Shown here: positions 32,795 through 43,801 of the stretch, one piece after another
Position numbering within the stretch: position 1 is the stretch's first letter
How the letters are laid out: every line of letters begins with the position of its first letter
From: Sipunculus nudus
Taxonomy: Eukaryota > Annelida > Sipuncula > Golfingiida > Sipunculidae
Reading direction: 5' to 3'
DNA: 64,000 nt
Assembly (NCBI GenBank): GCA_026874595.1
Contig: CM049309.1
Span: 29,143,033-29,207,032, forward strand
Position numbers and translations under genes: made by a program
Notes under the pieces: model-generated
Told to the model about the DNA's origin: nothing
What the model saw: the letters and a program-made list of their open reading frames with translations, nothing else
The model's database searches: none

Positions 32795-33560
32795 TATGTT
32801 ACATGAGTCGTATTCAAAACTGAGGTATTGGTGGCGCCATCTAAATCGACGTCTTATTTACAGGGGCATCGGTCATCAGTACATTTACCCAGAATATTTA
32901 AGAAAATCCATTCGCTGGCACCACAAAAATGCAAAAATCAGTCACATGTCAAATGTTTCCACCTGCATCGACTAACATTTTACGGCGAAAAGCTAGAAAA
33001 CATTAAAAAATCTTCTTCTCCGAAATAATTCAGCCAAATTGTTCAATATATCACAGAATTGATCTTAGAGACGAGCTCTCTCAAGTTTGTTCAAATGGTT
33101 CGGGTTCGCAGAGTTACAGGAATTTGGCCAATTAAGCATACTAACATAACAATAGGAGAAACGACAGGAGCTAGCATTACCAAGTTTTATGCAAATGTTG
33201 GTCACATGAATTATATTTGAAAATGAGGATTTATGCCACCACCTTCATCCACTTGGTTTTACGGGCAAACAAATAGTAATTTTGGCCCTCTTTCAGACAT
33301 TACATTAAACGTATTTAAAGATGAAACTGTCGATTCAAATTGTTTAATATTTCACAATGATTATCCTATGGTAAGGTTCTCTCAATTGTACATGAATAGA
33401 TCGAGTTCATTGATTTTTGGAAGAGTCATAGAAAGCATAATTTGGTCGTGTGGCCACTGGCCAAGTAAGACCATATCAATCAAACTGAGGACTCCAATAG
33501 TCTTCTTCTGCAAAACTGTTGTTTCAGATTTTGTAACATTGCGAAAATGATTCTAAGGTG
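32795..33560. repeat. Diverged ~404-bp tandem pair
   Basis: ACATGAGTCGTATTCAAAACTGAGG at about 32800 corresponds to ACATGAATTATATTTGAAAATGAGG at about 33204. The following sequences (GCGCCATCTAAATC / CCACCTTCATCCAC, TTTACAGGGGC / TTTACGGGCAA) also align weakly. The first unit contains GGTGGCGCCATC at 32830. The 105-codon frame at 33233 is therefore within repeat DNA and I do not call it a gene. Confidence 0.5.
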
Positions 33561-34169
33561 GCTTGTGTTCAAGTTTTCTTAAAATATTTTTGGCTGAATT
33601 AATGGACCTTCAACAATGAAAGTATTGTGAGATACTTTGGTAAACATGGCTGAAGATTTATTGTAGAAACAGACTAAGCTCTGAGCTGAGCTGTATAGGC
33701 AATATAAATAAATAATTGAAGTCCAAATCCAGCTTATGTGTAAGATAAATCCATGAATAAAATGTATCTGTATTCCGATTTTGTTTTCAAAAGGCATATG
33801 ATATTATTCTAAATATTTTGATTTAAATATCTTATGGATATGTCAGCCTGTAAAAAATCATTGTAGTAAAATTCTTTCAGTATGTATATATAAGCAGATT
33901 TGGCGATATGCTAAGATTTTTTCTGAATCTAAAAGTCCTGTTAACTATTTCAGATTTGGCAACAGGTCAAGATACAGTCTGTATTTATTTATAGCTGTGG
34001 CAGCCTGCCAACTATCAGATTTAAAATTTCAGTCAGTTAAGGTCAAGAGTTCAGCAAGTGCAGCAGCTGCGCCTTGCAATTAGCTCCGCTTCACTTGGGA
34101 GCAACTGCTTAAGCTTCCTCAATCGTTCTCATGACTGTATCGCAACCTACTATGATTTCCACACAGTGA

Positions 34170-34560
34170 ATTTTTCACTTATTTCTCAGGACGGATTTGA
34201 TATATCAGCCTGAAATTGGGCATATCTATAAATCTCGGATAGTTTTGTTAAAAGACTTGTGTCGCCAACTACAATGATTTCTGCATAATGAATGACCCTG
34301 CTTATTTTTTCGGACCGATTTGATATATTAGCCTGAAATTGTGCATGTCCATACATCTTGGATATTATTGTTACAAGACTTGGGGTGCCACCTACAATTG
34401 TTTCGGGATTTCATGTATCAGTGCACATAGTTCAAGAGTGGTTTGAAGTATCTGCCTGAAATTTTGCATGTCCATACTTTGATGACTTTTTTGTACACAA
34501 GACTGGTGGCGCCATCTGCGACAATTTTAATGTTGTGTGCACCCATGCCAGTATTTCAGG
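34170..34560. repeat. ~123-bp diverged tandem repeat
   Basis: GCCTGAAATT recurs at 34208, 34331 and 34454. Each unit ends with a gcgCCA-type box (GTGTCGCCAACTAC, GGGTGCCACCTAC, GGTGGCGCCATCTGC at 34505). The wording (CTGAAATTTTGCATGTCCATAC) resembles satellite C at 3396-4870, so this is probably an old, shorter-period relative. Confidence 0.7.
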
Positions 34561-35010
34561 GGTGGTGTTTGTGTAACTTGTGTATGTACTCGGGTTTAAA
34601 TTGTTTAGCATTTGTATTGTACATATACATGTCACACGTACTTGAAAAGTAATGGCCAAGCATGTCTTCCCATTGCACAGGTTCGCATAAGCCCTGTAAG
34701 CCCTGTTTTATATTAGACTCGAGATGGACTCGGCCTGATTTCTCAAGTCGTTACCTCCGATTCCGAGTACAAGTCACAGTCCGGGACCAAGTATGGTTCC
34801 CTAAAAAAATTGACTCGAGTCCTCCTGAGTTTTTCTTAGAATAGAAATAAGCATGGAACCAGACACACGTAGTCTGTATTCTGCAATCCCATAAGCCCAC
34901 GTTCCTCCTTTTTTTTTCATCTCGTGTATTCTCTGCGATGGACTCGTTCCGAAGGTTGAAAGTGATTTTTCTGTGTCTCTTGTTTTAATTTGTACATACG
35001 TTTATTTCAG

Positions 35011-35223
35011 GAAACTGTTCTATTTCAACTACGGAGCCTTTCTCACCCCGGGTTCGACATCGGAAGCCTTGTGCATCACGGAATGTCCGAACATCACCAT
35101 CCTGACGTACAGCGATATGAGGAACCTCGCCATCAGTGGGGGACCCGCCTTATGTCGTTATGACGTCAGCCCGAACGGTTACGGTCCATCAGCTAATTGT
35201 CCGACCATTCCGGTTGCTCCTCA
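35011..35223 (+). CDS. Orphan exon, SLC44 (choline transporter-like) type
   Basis: A 213-bp open exon with a clean acceptor (TTTATTTCAG, 35001-35010) and a donor GTATGT at 35224. GC content and codon use stand out from the AT-rich flanks. The peptide includes KLFYFNYGAFLTPGS, LCITECPNITILTY, SDMRNLAISGG, ALCRYDVSPNGYG and NCPTIPVAPQ. This spacing of Cys-Pro motifs resembles the large extracellular loop of SLC44 choline-transporter-like membrane proteins. Start and end phases allow it to be an internal cassette. No neighbouring exon of that family was found, so it may be a fragment or a gene with long introns. Family call is by motif recall only. Confidence 0.5.
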
Positions 35224-35359
35224 GTATGTATCAGTATTTATTTGGGCAAAACAGTTTAACTCAGTATGCAGTGATAAAACAGTCGTGATAATGGCAATTA
35301 TATCAAGGGTAGACGTCTTGATTAAACGGTTGATTAAAAAACGACGGTTAATTTAAAAC

Positions 35360-36460
35360 TCATTGTTCACGTCAAACAAATAATTCAAACAGAGCCTTTA
35401 AACCTAGTTTTAACAGAATGCTGCATTGCATCTACAAACTAGATGTATGTGTAATCACCCGCCATGACCCCAAATCAAGCTTGATGTGTTGTCCAGGGGT
35501 CACGCTTCAGTTAAAAGGGTCCATATGGTCAGTTGCCACAATTGGAGCCCCTGGCGTCATGTTGGTCATTACATTTCTTTGATAGAAACGAGATCAATTA
35601 GGCTGCAATGGTGCAATCTGGTATTTATTCAAAACAGCGAAAGTCACAAAATCCTTGGTCGATTTTGGGGATTAAACGTATGTTGTTCTTTTCCTCAGAA
35701 ATTTTAGATAAAAAAAGAGACGGGACTCCAGCCCCTTGCAGCCTTCTATATCCACCGGTACCTGTACCCAATTTATCATGAAGAAAGGGCCCTTGTTGTA
35801 CAGCCAGGGGCTCGATGCAACCTCAATCCGCCCCTGCTGCTAGTGTCCCTCGATCAGTCTTCTTGTATTTGTCATGTCATCTACCATCTGATTGATTTTT
35901 TTTATATATATTTTCAGTTGAAACTGTGATTGAGTCGTATGTATATTTCCTCCCTGTATAAAATAGGCGTTAATGGGAAACGGGGTGTCCGGTATAGCTC
36001 GGGTCTAAAAGTTAAAGGTTGATAAACATGAAAAATAGATTCTTCCCCAAAAATAATTTTGTATCTGCCAAATTTATGCTCTGAAACAGTTTTCATACTC
36101 CCGTAAACGATGTTAAATACAACGGACCGGGCTCGATCACAGACGTCAACATAAAAACAGCGCGTGCATGTCCGGGCCACAACGTGGCAATCAGGAGATG
36201 CCCTGACTTGGTCCAAAAATTGTAATACATGTACCCGCTGGCTAAATATCGCGTGTTGCGGCACACAATCAGACTTCCAGACACGCGGCCTAGTTGTGGT
36301 AAACAGACATACGTCGACCTGGTCCGGTCCAGATGTAGGCGGTCCGGTCCAGTTTTCTCTAAAAACTTTCTTTTTGCGATCACAATCACTTAGTTTTTAC
36401 AGCATTTTAAAAACCATATTATTTACAATATTGCATAAACATCTCGTTAAAAACATTTAA
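35360..36460. other. Unassigned sequence before TE-8
   Basis: No supported gene. It contains a 23-bp string (36221-36243) that recurs exactly at 51663-51685. It lies just beyond the RNase H end of TE-8; the expected 3' LTR of TE-8 was looked for here and not found. Overlapping open frames on the minus strand (35914-36389) have no recognisable domain. Confidence 0.5.
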
Positions 36461-36474
36461 AAAACACCTCGATA

Positions 36475-37372
36475 AGCAATCAGCATGTACATTGTCTTTC
36501 CCTTTAATGTGTCTGATTTCAAGATTATAATCCTGTAAAAACAAAAATCATCTCAACAATCTTTAATTTTTACACTTTAACTTATTCATGAAATTGAGGG
36601 GATTGTGATCACTGAAGACAACGATAGGCTTGTCTGATGAAGTAACATAAACTTCAAAATGTTGCAATGCCAAAATCAAAGCCAAGCATTCTTTTCTAAT
36701 AGTGGAGTAGTTTATCTGGTTTGCATTAAACATTCTTGAAAGACAACAAATTGGATGATCTATGCCATCACTGCCTTCTTGTAACAACACAGCACCAGCA
36801 GCAGTATCACTAGCATCTACAGCTAACTTAAAGGATACAGCAAAGTCTGGAGCTGCCAAAACTGGTGAACTTTGCAGAATTGCTTTCAAATTCTGAAATG
36901 CATTTTCACACTGAACACTCCATCCAAACTTTTGTTCTTCTTTAACAAATTAGTTAAAGGTTCAGCTACAGCATAGAAATTTTGACAAAACTTTCTGTAG
37001 TATTCAACCATACCAAGTAAACGCATTATTTGCATTTTGTTTTCTGGTCAAGGAAATGCAGAATGAGCACTTACTTTAGCATCGGCGAGTTCTTCATGCC
37101 AAACGGCATAACTTTATACTGGTACAGTCCTTGCAGCGTCAAAAATGCGGACACTTCTTTCGCTCGTTCTGTCAGGAGATCCTGCCAGAAACCTTTTTAG
37201 CAAGTCAAACTTGGAGACATATCTGGAGCTACCGACTCCATCAATAAAATCATCGATCCTCGTCATCGGGAGCGTGTCAGTCTTGGAGACAGAGTTCAGT
37301 TTTCGATAATCGGTGCACATACGGTAACTTCCATCAGGTTTGGGCACAAGAATACTTGTAGATACTTTTGCT
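36475..37372 (-). pseudogene. TE-8 reverse transcriptase and RNase H
   Basis: RT begins VPKPDGSYRMCTDYRKLNSV, followed by DTLPMTRIDDFIDGVG and SKFDLLKRFL, then a frameshift and YQYKVMPFGMKNSP. The catalytic YxDD region that should follow is missing; the sequence jumps to RLLGMVEYYRKFCQNFYAV in the thumb. RNase H reads FKLAVDASDTAAGAVLLQEG, NYSTIRKECLALILALQHFE, VVFSDHNPLNFMNKLK. It then continues through a stop to YNLEIRHIKGKDNVHAD at about 36480. RNase H active-site Asp and Glu are visible. RT activity is excluded by the missing palm motif. Confidence 0.88.
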
Positions 37373-38345
37373 TTTCTGGATTCAGTCTATAAGGATGCTG
37401 CTTGACTGCGTTTGCCTCGCCAGCACAGACGTCATGGCACAACATGCTAGTTTGGACACACGAATACATGGTGAACTCAAGTTACTGTTACTAGTTCAAT
37501 AAAATAATTGTCCAGCAAATATTGAACCTCATCTTGTAGATACTTTTGCTTTTCTGGATTCAGTCTATAAGGATGCTGCTTGACTGCGTTTGCCTCGCCA
37601 GCATAGACGTCATGGCACAATATGCTAGTTTGGACACAAGAATACATGGTGAACTCAAGTTACTGCTACTAGTTCAATAAAATCATTGTCCAGCAAATAT
37701 TGAACCTCATCTTGTAGATACTTTTGCTTTTCTGGATTCAGTCTATAAGGATGCTGCTTGACTGCGTTTGCCTCGCCAGCATAGACGTCATGGCACAATA
37801 TGCTACTTTGGACACAAGAATACATGGTGAACTCAAGTTACTGCTACTAGTTCAATAAAATCATTGTCCAGCAAATATTGAACCTCATCTTGTAGATACT
37901 TTTGCTTTTCTGGATCCAGTCTATAAGGATGCTGCTTGACTGCGTTTGCCTCGCCAGCATAGACGTCATGGCAAAATATGCTAGTTTCGACACACGAATA
38001 CATGGTGAACTCAAGTTACTGCTACTAGTTCAATAAAATCATTGTCCAGCAAATATTGAACCTCATCTTGTAGATACTTTAGCTTTTCTGGATTCAGTCT
38101 ATATATAAGGATGCTGCTTGACTGCGTTTGCCTCGCCAGCATAGACGTCATGGCACAATATGCTAGTTTGGACACACGAATACATGGTGAACTCAAGTTA
38201 CTGCTACTAGTTAATAAAATAATTGTCAAACAAAAATATTGAACCTCATCTTGTAGATACTTTTGCTTCTCTGGATTCAGTCTATAAGGATGCTGCTTGA
38301 CTGCGTTTGCCTCGCCAGCATAGACGTCATGGCACAATATGCTCG
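37357..38345. repeat. 178-bp tandem array inside TE-8 pol
   Basis: GGATTCAGTCTATAAGG-type landmarks lie at 37378, 37556, 37734, 37912, 38090 and 38273. The spacing is exactly 178 bp four times, then 183. Each unit covers the coding segment just upstream of RT (reverse strand CHDVYAGEANAVKQHPYRLN, then EVQYLLDNDFIE) plus a non-matching connector. 178 is not a multiple of three, so frame changes in every copy. Units are almost identical, unlike the decayed flanking pol. Confidence 0.95.
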
Positions 38346-38590
38346 TTCGTGTTGGAATGTCGCTAAACAAATGTCTACAATTCTGCAGCAGGTTCTTGAG
38401 GTCTTGTTGTTGTAGTACGGGAAGGTGTGACAGATTGGCATCCAGGTTGTTAAGCACGACTGAGTTTTTAGTGGTACTGTTCCACACTGAATATCTAGAT
38501 CACAGTTACAATCAGTATCAACTTTAACTGGGTCAGGGTCAGTTTTTACACAATTAATAGCAGTAACAATATGTACAACATCTGCTGTGA
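38346..38590 (-). pseudogene. TE-8 integrase-RT linker
   Basis: Reads KNSVVLNNLDANLSHL, LQQQDLKNLLQNCRHLFSDI, PTRTSILCHDVYAG. In gypsy-type pol this segment immediately precedes the RT fingers. Here it is continuous on its upstream side with the integrase C-terminus, which directly supports the integrase-RT order. Confidence 0.8.
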
Positions 38591-39707
38591 TATTTCTGTC
38601 ATAATATGGTTTCAACATGTTAAAATGGCACAGTTGTCTTTTCTTACGCCTATCTGGTGTTAACAGTATGGAATTTAAATTACTGACTTTCTTGTCAACA
38701 ATGCAAGGACCAAAATATCGCTTGTAGATGTCTGCCAGGGATGGGTAGTAAGGCAAGCACCTTTTCATTAGGCTTAGACGTCCTACTTACAGTGTGCTTG
38801 TCATACTTTGTTTTCATTTTACTTTGTGCAGCTTTTAGATTTTGCAATCTCACAAGCATTTTAAAGGCTGAGACATACTGCAATAAACTAAGAGAATCAG
38901 GATTTTCACACAAGAGTTTTTCTTTAAGCAATTTTAATGGAAATCGAACTGAGTGTCCGAAAACTAGTTCAAAGGGACAGAAACCCAAAGACTTTTGAAA
39001 AAGATTCTGTGACAGCAAACAGCAATAGGCGGATACCATCATCCCAGTCTTTCTGTGTGTCATAACAATAGGTCCTAGTGATGTTTTTTTAATGACTGGT
39101 GAAAACGCTTGAGGGTGCCCTGACTTTCAGGATGGTATGGCGAAGAGCTGTACTGTTTTATACCTAGCGCAAGCATAACTTGCTGGAATAAACCAGACAT
39201 TAAATTAGACCTTTGATCAGACTGGACGGATTTTGGTAAAAAAATCTTGGTCAAAGCCTTGACAACACTTTTGGCATAAATTCTGCGCAATGGTATTGCC
39301 TCAGGGAACATGGTAGATGCGCACATAATTGTCGGCAAGTATTCATGTCCAGATTATGTTTTGGCCATTGGTCAAACACAATCAACAATAATCCTACTAA
39401 GTGGTTCTTCGAAAGCAGGAATAGGCCAAAGTGGGGCTTTAGGAGGATTCTGATTGGGCTTGCCTACCATCTGGCTCGTGTGGCATGATTTACAGTATTG
39501 TACAACATCTGTCCTGAGATTAGGCAAATAGAAGTGTGTACTAACTTTCTGATAAGTTTTATTTATACCTAAATGGCTAGACAAAGGAGCCGCATGTGCC
39601 ATGCTTAGAATTTCATTCTGATAGCTTTTGGGCACTACTATTTGATGTTTGATGGCCCACTCATCATCAGCGTATACATCAGGTGGTCGCCATTTACGCA
39701 TAAGCAC
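38591..39707 (-). pseudogene. TE-8 integrase
   Basis: The zinc domain (39372-39707) has AHAAPLSSHLGINKTYQKV and YCKSCHTSQM. The core shows IIVDCV (first Asp, about 39375), VQSDQRSNLMSGLFQQVM (second Asp, about 39230), then YHPESQGTLKRFHQSLK (about 39110), where Lys replaces the expected catalytic Glu. After a frame change, GFCPFELVFGHSVRFPLKLL follows, and the C-terminal GPY-type domain reads KRYFGPCIVDKKVSNLN, LLTPDRRKKRQLCHFNMLKP. The long linker then leads to RT. Confidence 0.9.
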
Positions 39708-39900
39708 TCAATTTTAAACATAGAATCAAACTGGGTTCTGTGACAGTTCATCTTTAGAAACTCTCCTGGGAAACAAACATGAGATATCAGGTTTCTTATG
39801 CTGTTCCGCGATAGGTTCTGACCTTGAAAATGCTGCATCCTGTACGGGCGAGTCGTTAGACGAGTCACTAGTGACTCTCAGAGTGTTATTATCTGGACCA

Positions 39901-40452
39901 TTATCCTCGTGTGTTTTTCTCGGCCGAAGATCTAGTTACAGCACATGAAGGATACAAACCAGGAATTGCCTGATTTTCAGGATCAGTGTCTTGATCAAGT
40001 GACGGCTTTTCTGTCACTATTGGTTCAGGCTGTACTTTTTCACCTGCAACGTCATTGCCTAGTAGCAACTGAATTCCCTTAAAGGGTAAAGTAGTTCTTA
40101 TGCCCACAGTAATATTCCCAGAAATCAGATCTGACTTTAAATTTACACTGTGAAGCCGAACTGAAGTGTGCTTGTCTAATAACACACCATTAATAAGTGC
40201 ATGTGCAAAAGTAAAAGACTTATTAGAAAATGGCAAAGTGTTTGCTAACATGAGAGTTTGGCCTGAACCAGTGTCCCTCAAAATTATAATAGGGGTAGAA
40301 TCTGAAAAATCACTTGAAAGTGATACAAAACCATCATGTATGAATGGCTCAAATAACTCCATTTCAGAGTCAGAGGAATCTATTACCTCAATTTCATCAA
40401 ACATATAACTGACACTGACTATACCAGTCATAAACTCTTTTTTCAGAGTCAT
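39901..40452 (-). pseudogene. TE-8 protease region
   Basis: A 183-codon minus-strand frame. IIILRDTGSGQTLML at about 40260-40300 holds the aspartic-protease active site, Asp-Thr-Gly, in the expected hydrophobic context. LPFKGIQLLLGNDVAGEK near the C-end matches the second hydrophobic strand with a Gly-Asn-Asp turn. The upstream part (MFDEIEVIDSSDSEMEL) matches the last readable part of TE-3 before its truncation. The frame is intact over the domain, so this is the best preserved part of TE-8. Confidence 0.8.
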
Positions 40453-40849
40453 AATAGAAGTCTACATCCTTATTACAATCAAACTCCTCATGGGAATCAA
40501 CAGAGGGAATTTTCCTCAGCAGAAACAAACTTCTGTTTGTCATAACAGGACCTGGCCTCATTTGAAATACCCTCGCAAGAGTCATAAAAGGACTCAGCCT
40601 TATTTAGAGGATACTCCTCGCAGGAGTCTTTAAAGGACCTAGCCTTATTTAGTTCCCTGCAAGAATCAAATGAGGTTTTGAAGCTACGGATTCTTCTTTG
40701 GAGTCAGACGGCACGTTGGCCTCCGTAGCATCAAACTCTTTAGAGTCAATAAAGGTTGTACCCTTTATTTACATGAAAAGAGCTTGGCGCTTGTACTACT
40801 ATGCTATGCATAGGTTTTGAAACAAAACCAGGTTTGCTCTTCGGTTTAT

Positions 40850-41990
40850 TTGTAAGTTTCCAGCAGTCAGATATTAGATGAACTTCCTTTTTGCAGTAAT
40901 TACAGATTTTCATTAATAATTACTGGTCCTTATTGGACTCGGACACAGTGGACGTGGACTGAGGTGTAGCAATGGACTTTTTTAACTATTAGGACTACTA
41001 GTACTGGGTGACTTCGCCTTAAACTTCTTTTGACCATACTAATTTACATTCTTGTATGTGAATGACTGGTTTGATTTGCTAGTAAAGGACATTTTATGCG
41101 TTAATGAATAATCATCAGCTAATTGAGCAGCAATGTCAAGTGTTTCAGGACTTTTATCATCCAGAAAAGTTTTAACATAATGCAGTGCTTGAATTCTTTA
41201 AGCAAAATCAACTGGCGCAAATTGTTGTAATCTTTCATTACATTTTTAGAACTACACCAGCAATCAAACAACTGCTCTTTTGTCCTAGCAAATTCTACGT
41301 AGGACTAATTTTTGCGTTTTTTCCCAGTTTCTGAATTTCTGGCGGTAGGCTCCAGAACTTACTCATAAACTTTTAGAATTAACCGTTTAACCTTGTCATA
41401 GTCAGCAGCGGCTTCTACTGAAAAGGTCTGTATAAACTCCTCTGGCCTTGCCAGTCAATAGACTTTGTAATAGCATAGTCCAATTTTCCTTAGGACATTT
41501 TAAATGTTCAGCTACCTTCTCAAAGTGTAAGAAATATTTATCAACCTCTTTTTCTCCTAAAGGTGGGCCAAGTCTGTGTTTAGTAACATCGAAACTGTGA
41601 GTTGGGGCAGCATGTAGACCATGTTCTAGTTTTTCTAACTCTAGTCGTTTTAACTCAATTTCTTTTTCTTTTTCTTTCTCATGTTTTTTCCCTTTCTAAC
41701 TTTTTAATGCTAGCTCATGTTGCATTTCTATTTTTTTATTAATCTTAACTGCATAGCAAGGCTGTCATTTTTTTATGTTTCCACTTCACTCTCTTCAATT
41801 AAACCTTTGCTAACTAGATCTTGCATGCTTTGAGCAATGATATCAGGCTTTCTCAAAGCTCTTTTCACACTTAGCCCTAAGTGTTATCCTAAACGCAACA
41901 ACTGATCTTTTGTTAAATGTTCAAGTAGATCAGGGTCTGGATCTTCAACGAATGCCTCAGATTTGAAGTCTTTGAAAATGTTAAACCAAT
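40850..41990 (-). pseudogene. TE-8 gag
   Basis: The same gag family as TE-3, in many broken frames. Readable parts are DPDLLEHLTKDQLLRL and QDLVSKGLIEESEVET near the start (about 41800-41950), AYRQKFRNWEK in the middle (about 41340), DDKSPETLDIAAQLADDYSL (about 41150) and the zinc knuckle CNYCKKEVHLISDC (about 40890). In the knuckle, Gly of the TE-3 version is replaced by Val. Coding quality is worse here than in the protease. Confidence 0.78.
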
Positions 41991-42101
41991 AACAAAAAAC
42001 CACTGAGACAGATCTTGAGAAGTATTGAAAACAATGTGTCTAGGTCAAGGCCTAATAAATGTTCAAAACTATTTAGCTTTCCTGACAAGCCCTCAATTTT
42101 A

Positions 42102-42771
42102 TGGTTACGGAACCTAATAATAACAGATCATGATATCGTGACGAGCACAAACCCTTGTTACGGAGACAAAAAATAATTAGATTCCACAACACAACGTGAA
42201 ATGTCTAGGGGAATAAGGAAGTCAGTGTTTTTTTGTTAACAAATAATTATAATTTATTCCTAGAACAATCTTAACATTACAATACACTAAATCAATACAA
42301 TTACACAGTATTTAAGACATAACAATAATAAAAATGTACATCACCAGAGTCCGGATCCTAGGCTTTGATTCCTGGATACCACAACTCTCAATGTCCAACA
42401 AGAGTCTTTATAAAGATCATAGAATATCTCTAACTATGCAAATATCGGAGCAAGTCCCAAGACTGACGAGAAAGTCGCATCCTTTAGTGCCCACTGGTAT
42501 TTTCTTTCTCTGCCGCCTCCTAACACAGCCTCTATTTATAGCTTTTCCCCCGAAGTCTAGTAGCTTCTAGTCCGGAACATTCCAAAGAACAAACTCGAAC
42601 CTTTAAGATTACAACTAAATCGCTATCTTTACACACTGAGGGTAAGCCAGAGTTCAACAAGTGCGGTTCCCATAGCAACTTATATGGCTTGCGCCTAATA
42701 CGAATCAGAACGCCAGGCACATGTCAAGCTATGCACATATTCCTGCGCATAATAAACAGTTACATGTAACA
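42102..42771 (-). repeat. TE-8 5' LTR
   Basis: On the minus strand it starts TGTTACATG and ends GTAACCA, and aligns with the TE-3 LTR over its second half. A TATA box, TATAAATA (plus-strand 42533-42540), and a poly(A) signal, AATAAA (plus-strand 42253-42258), are conserved with TE-3. After it comes TTGAGGGCTTGTCAGGA, a worn version of the Pro-type primer site. Confidence 0.8.
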
Positions 42772-42875
42772 AGGCCTTAATGCTTTACTGACTGTGTACA
42801 TTTACTAAAAGAACTTTTTTTTTAAACGTACAAAACGATTATTATATATGCAATGACATTTACCTTAAACTTACA

Positions 42876-42965
42876 TTAATGCATGGTATTTAATGGCGTG
42901 TCCGATATTAACTCCATTCTCTCCAAGGTCTGGTCACGGTCGAGGTGTGCGGTGTGAATGAACTC
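42876..42965 (-). CDS. Candidate terminal exon, unrecognised
   Basis: The minus strand shows a polypyrimidine tract ending GACTTTTTTTCCAG, followed by 29 codons and TAA (42876-42878). The peptide starts EFIHTAHLDRDQTLERMELI. Composition is typical of coding sequence and differs from the AT-rich flanks, but no partner exon was found upstream (towards 43400). It lies just outside the TE-8 LTR. It may be a real last exon of a host gene or a chance frame. Confidence 0.3.
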   Translation of the reverse strand, partial: EFIHTAHLDRDQTLERMELISDTPLNTMH

Positions 42966-42979
42966 CTGGAAAAAAAGTC

Positions 42980-43630
42980 AGATATATACAGGATATACAG
43001 GATATTTACAATATTTGCATGGCTGGACCTTCGAGAAATATGACATTTTAACATATATCTTGACTGTTTGAATATATTTTCGGATATTTCAATATATTTC
43101 TACATAAAAAAAAACCTCCGAAGGAAATTGAAGCAAATTGTATACCCTCCAGCTATCCATGCACACGGTCTGGTAATCTGCACGCAGGGTCAATCTCTAT
43201 TGTATCATATGAATAGACTTTGCACATTATAATGGATTGAGTGCTTCACCTGAATAAACCGACCTTTACATACCCTTTCACACGGCAAATGCAAACCGGT
43301 TTCAAGAAAAAAAAAAAAAAAAAAAACTGGCGCGTGAACGCTCTAGAATGCTTTCAAAACAGTTTGGACCTAGTTTTTGCGTAACCCGGTCACAGGGTCA
43401 TTGTGCATGAGCGAATGCTGCAAAGTAGTCTCGGCACGTGCCTTCTTAGGCCTATATATATTTTATGTGAATATAAAAATGGTACCGAGATACCAGTAAG
43501 CTGATAGAAATATGGGCAGATGAACATGTGTAGGATATACTGGGTTGGTTCTGTCGGAATATTGACAGCATGGCCATGGGCGAAGATCATGTTATCCATG
43601 CTTGAGCTAGGGTCAAGGCCATTTAGTTTA
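42980..43630. other. Unassigned stretch between TE-8 and TE-9
   Basis: AT-rich, with a poly(A) run near 43305-43326 and a few TATATT strings. There is no supported gene. The part next to 43636 may be the 3' UTR of TE-9. Confidence 0.5.
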
Positions 43631-43801
43631 AACATATTTTATTGTAAATATGCGATTGGCAAACAGCAATACTGCTATGTAAATGCCTCTCGCATCAGCA
43701 TTGTACAATACGATATGCAACATAATATACATTCAAATGATGATGAAAATGAACAAGCTTTGTAGGTAACAGTCTCTTATTGATAAATTAAATCATTAAA
43801 C

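Larger units (their letters stand above)
36470..42771 (-). mobile_element. TE-8: Gmr1-like LTR retrotransposon
   Basis: Minus-strand order: LTR (42771-42102), eroded primer site, gag (about 41990-40850), protease (40452-39901), integrase (39707-38590), RT (38487-37000) and RNase H (36889-36475). Integrase before RT is the Ty1/copia order. Yet the integrase (GPY-type C-terminus), RT (KPDGSYRMCTDYRKLN) and gag are Ty3/gypsy-like, which is the hallmark of the Gmr1 group described from fish and other deuterostomes. The copy has frameshifts, no RT YxDD box, an internal 178-bp tandem array and no 3' LTR. It is dead, but its architecture is clear. Confidence 0.88.

Noticed and set aside
33233-33550. 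105-codon plus-strand frame
   Set aside because: It lies in a diverged ~404-bp tandem repeat and shows no domain.
35914-36389. Overlapping minus-strand frames of 98-116 codons
   Set aside because: No domain, no splice or start context, and mutually exclusive frames.
37357-38345. CRISPR-like regularly spaced repeats
   Set aside because: The units are contiguous 178-bp tandem copies of a retrotransposon pol segment, with no unique spacers and no cas genes.
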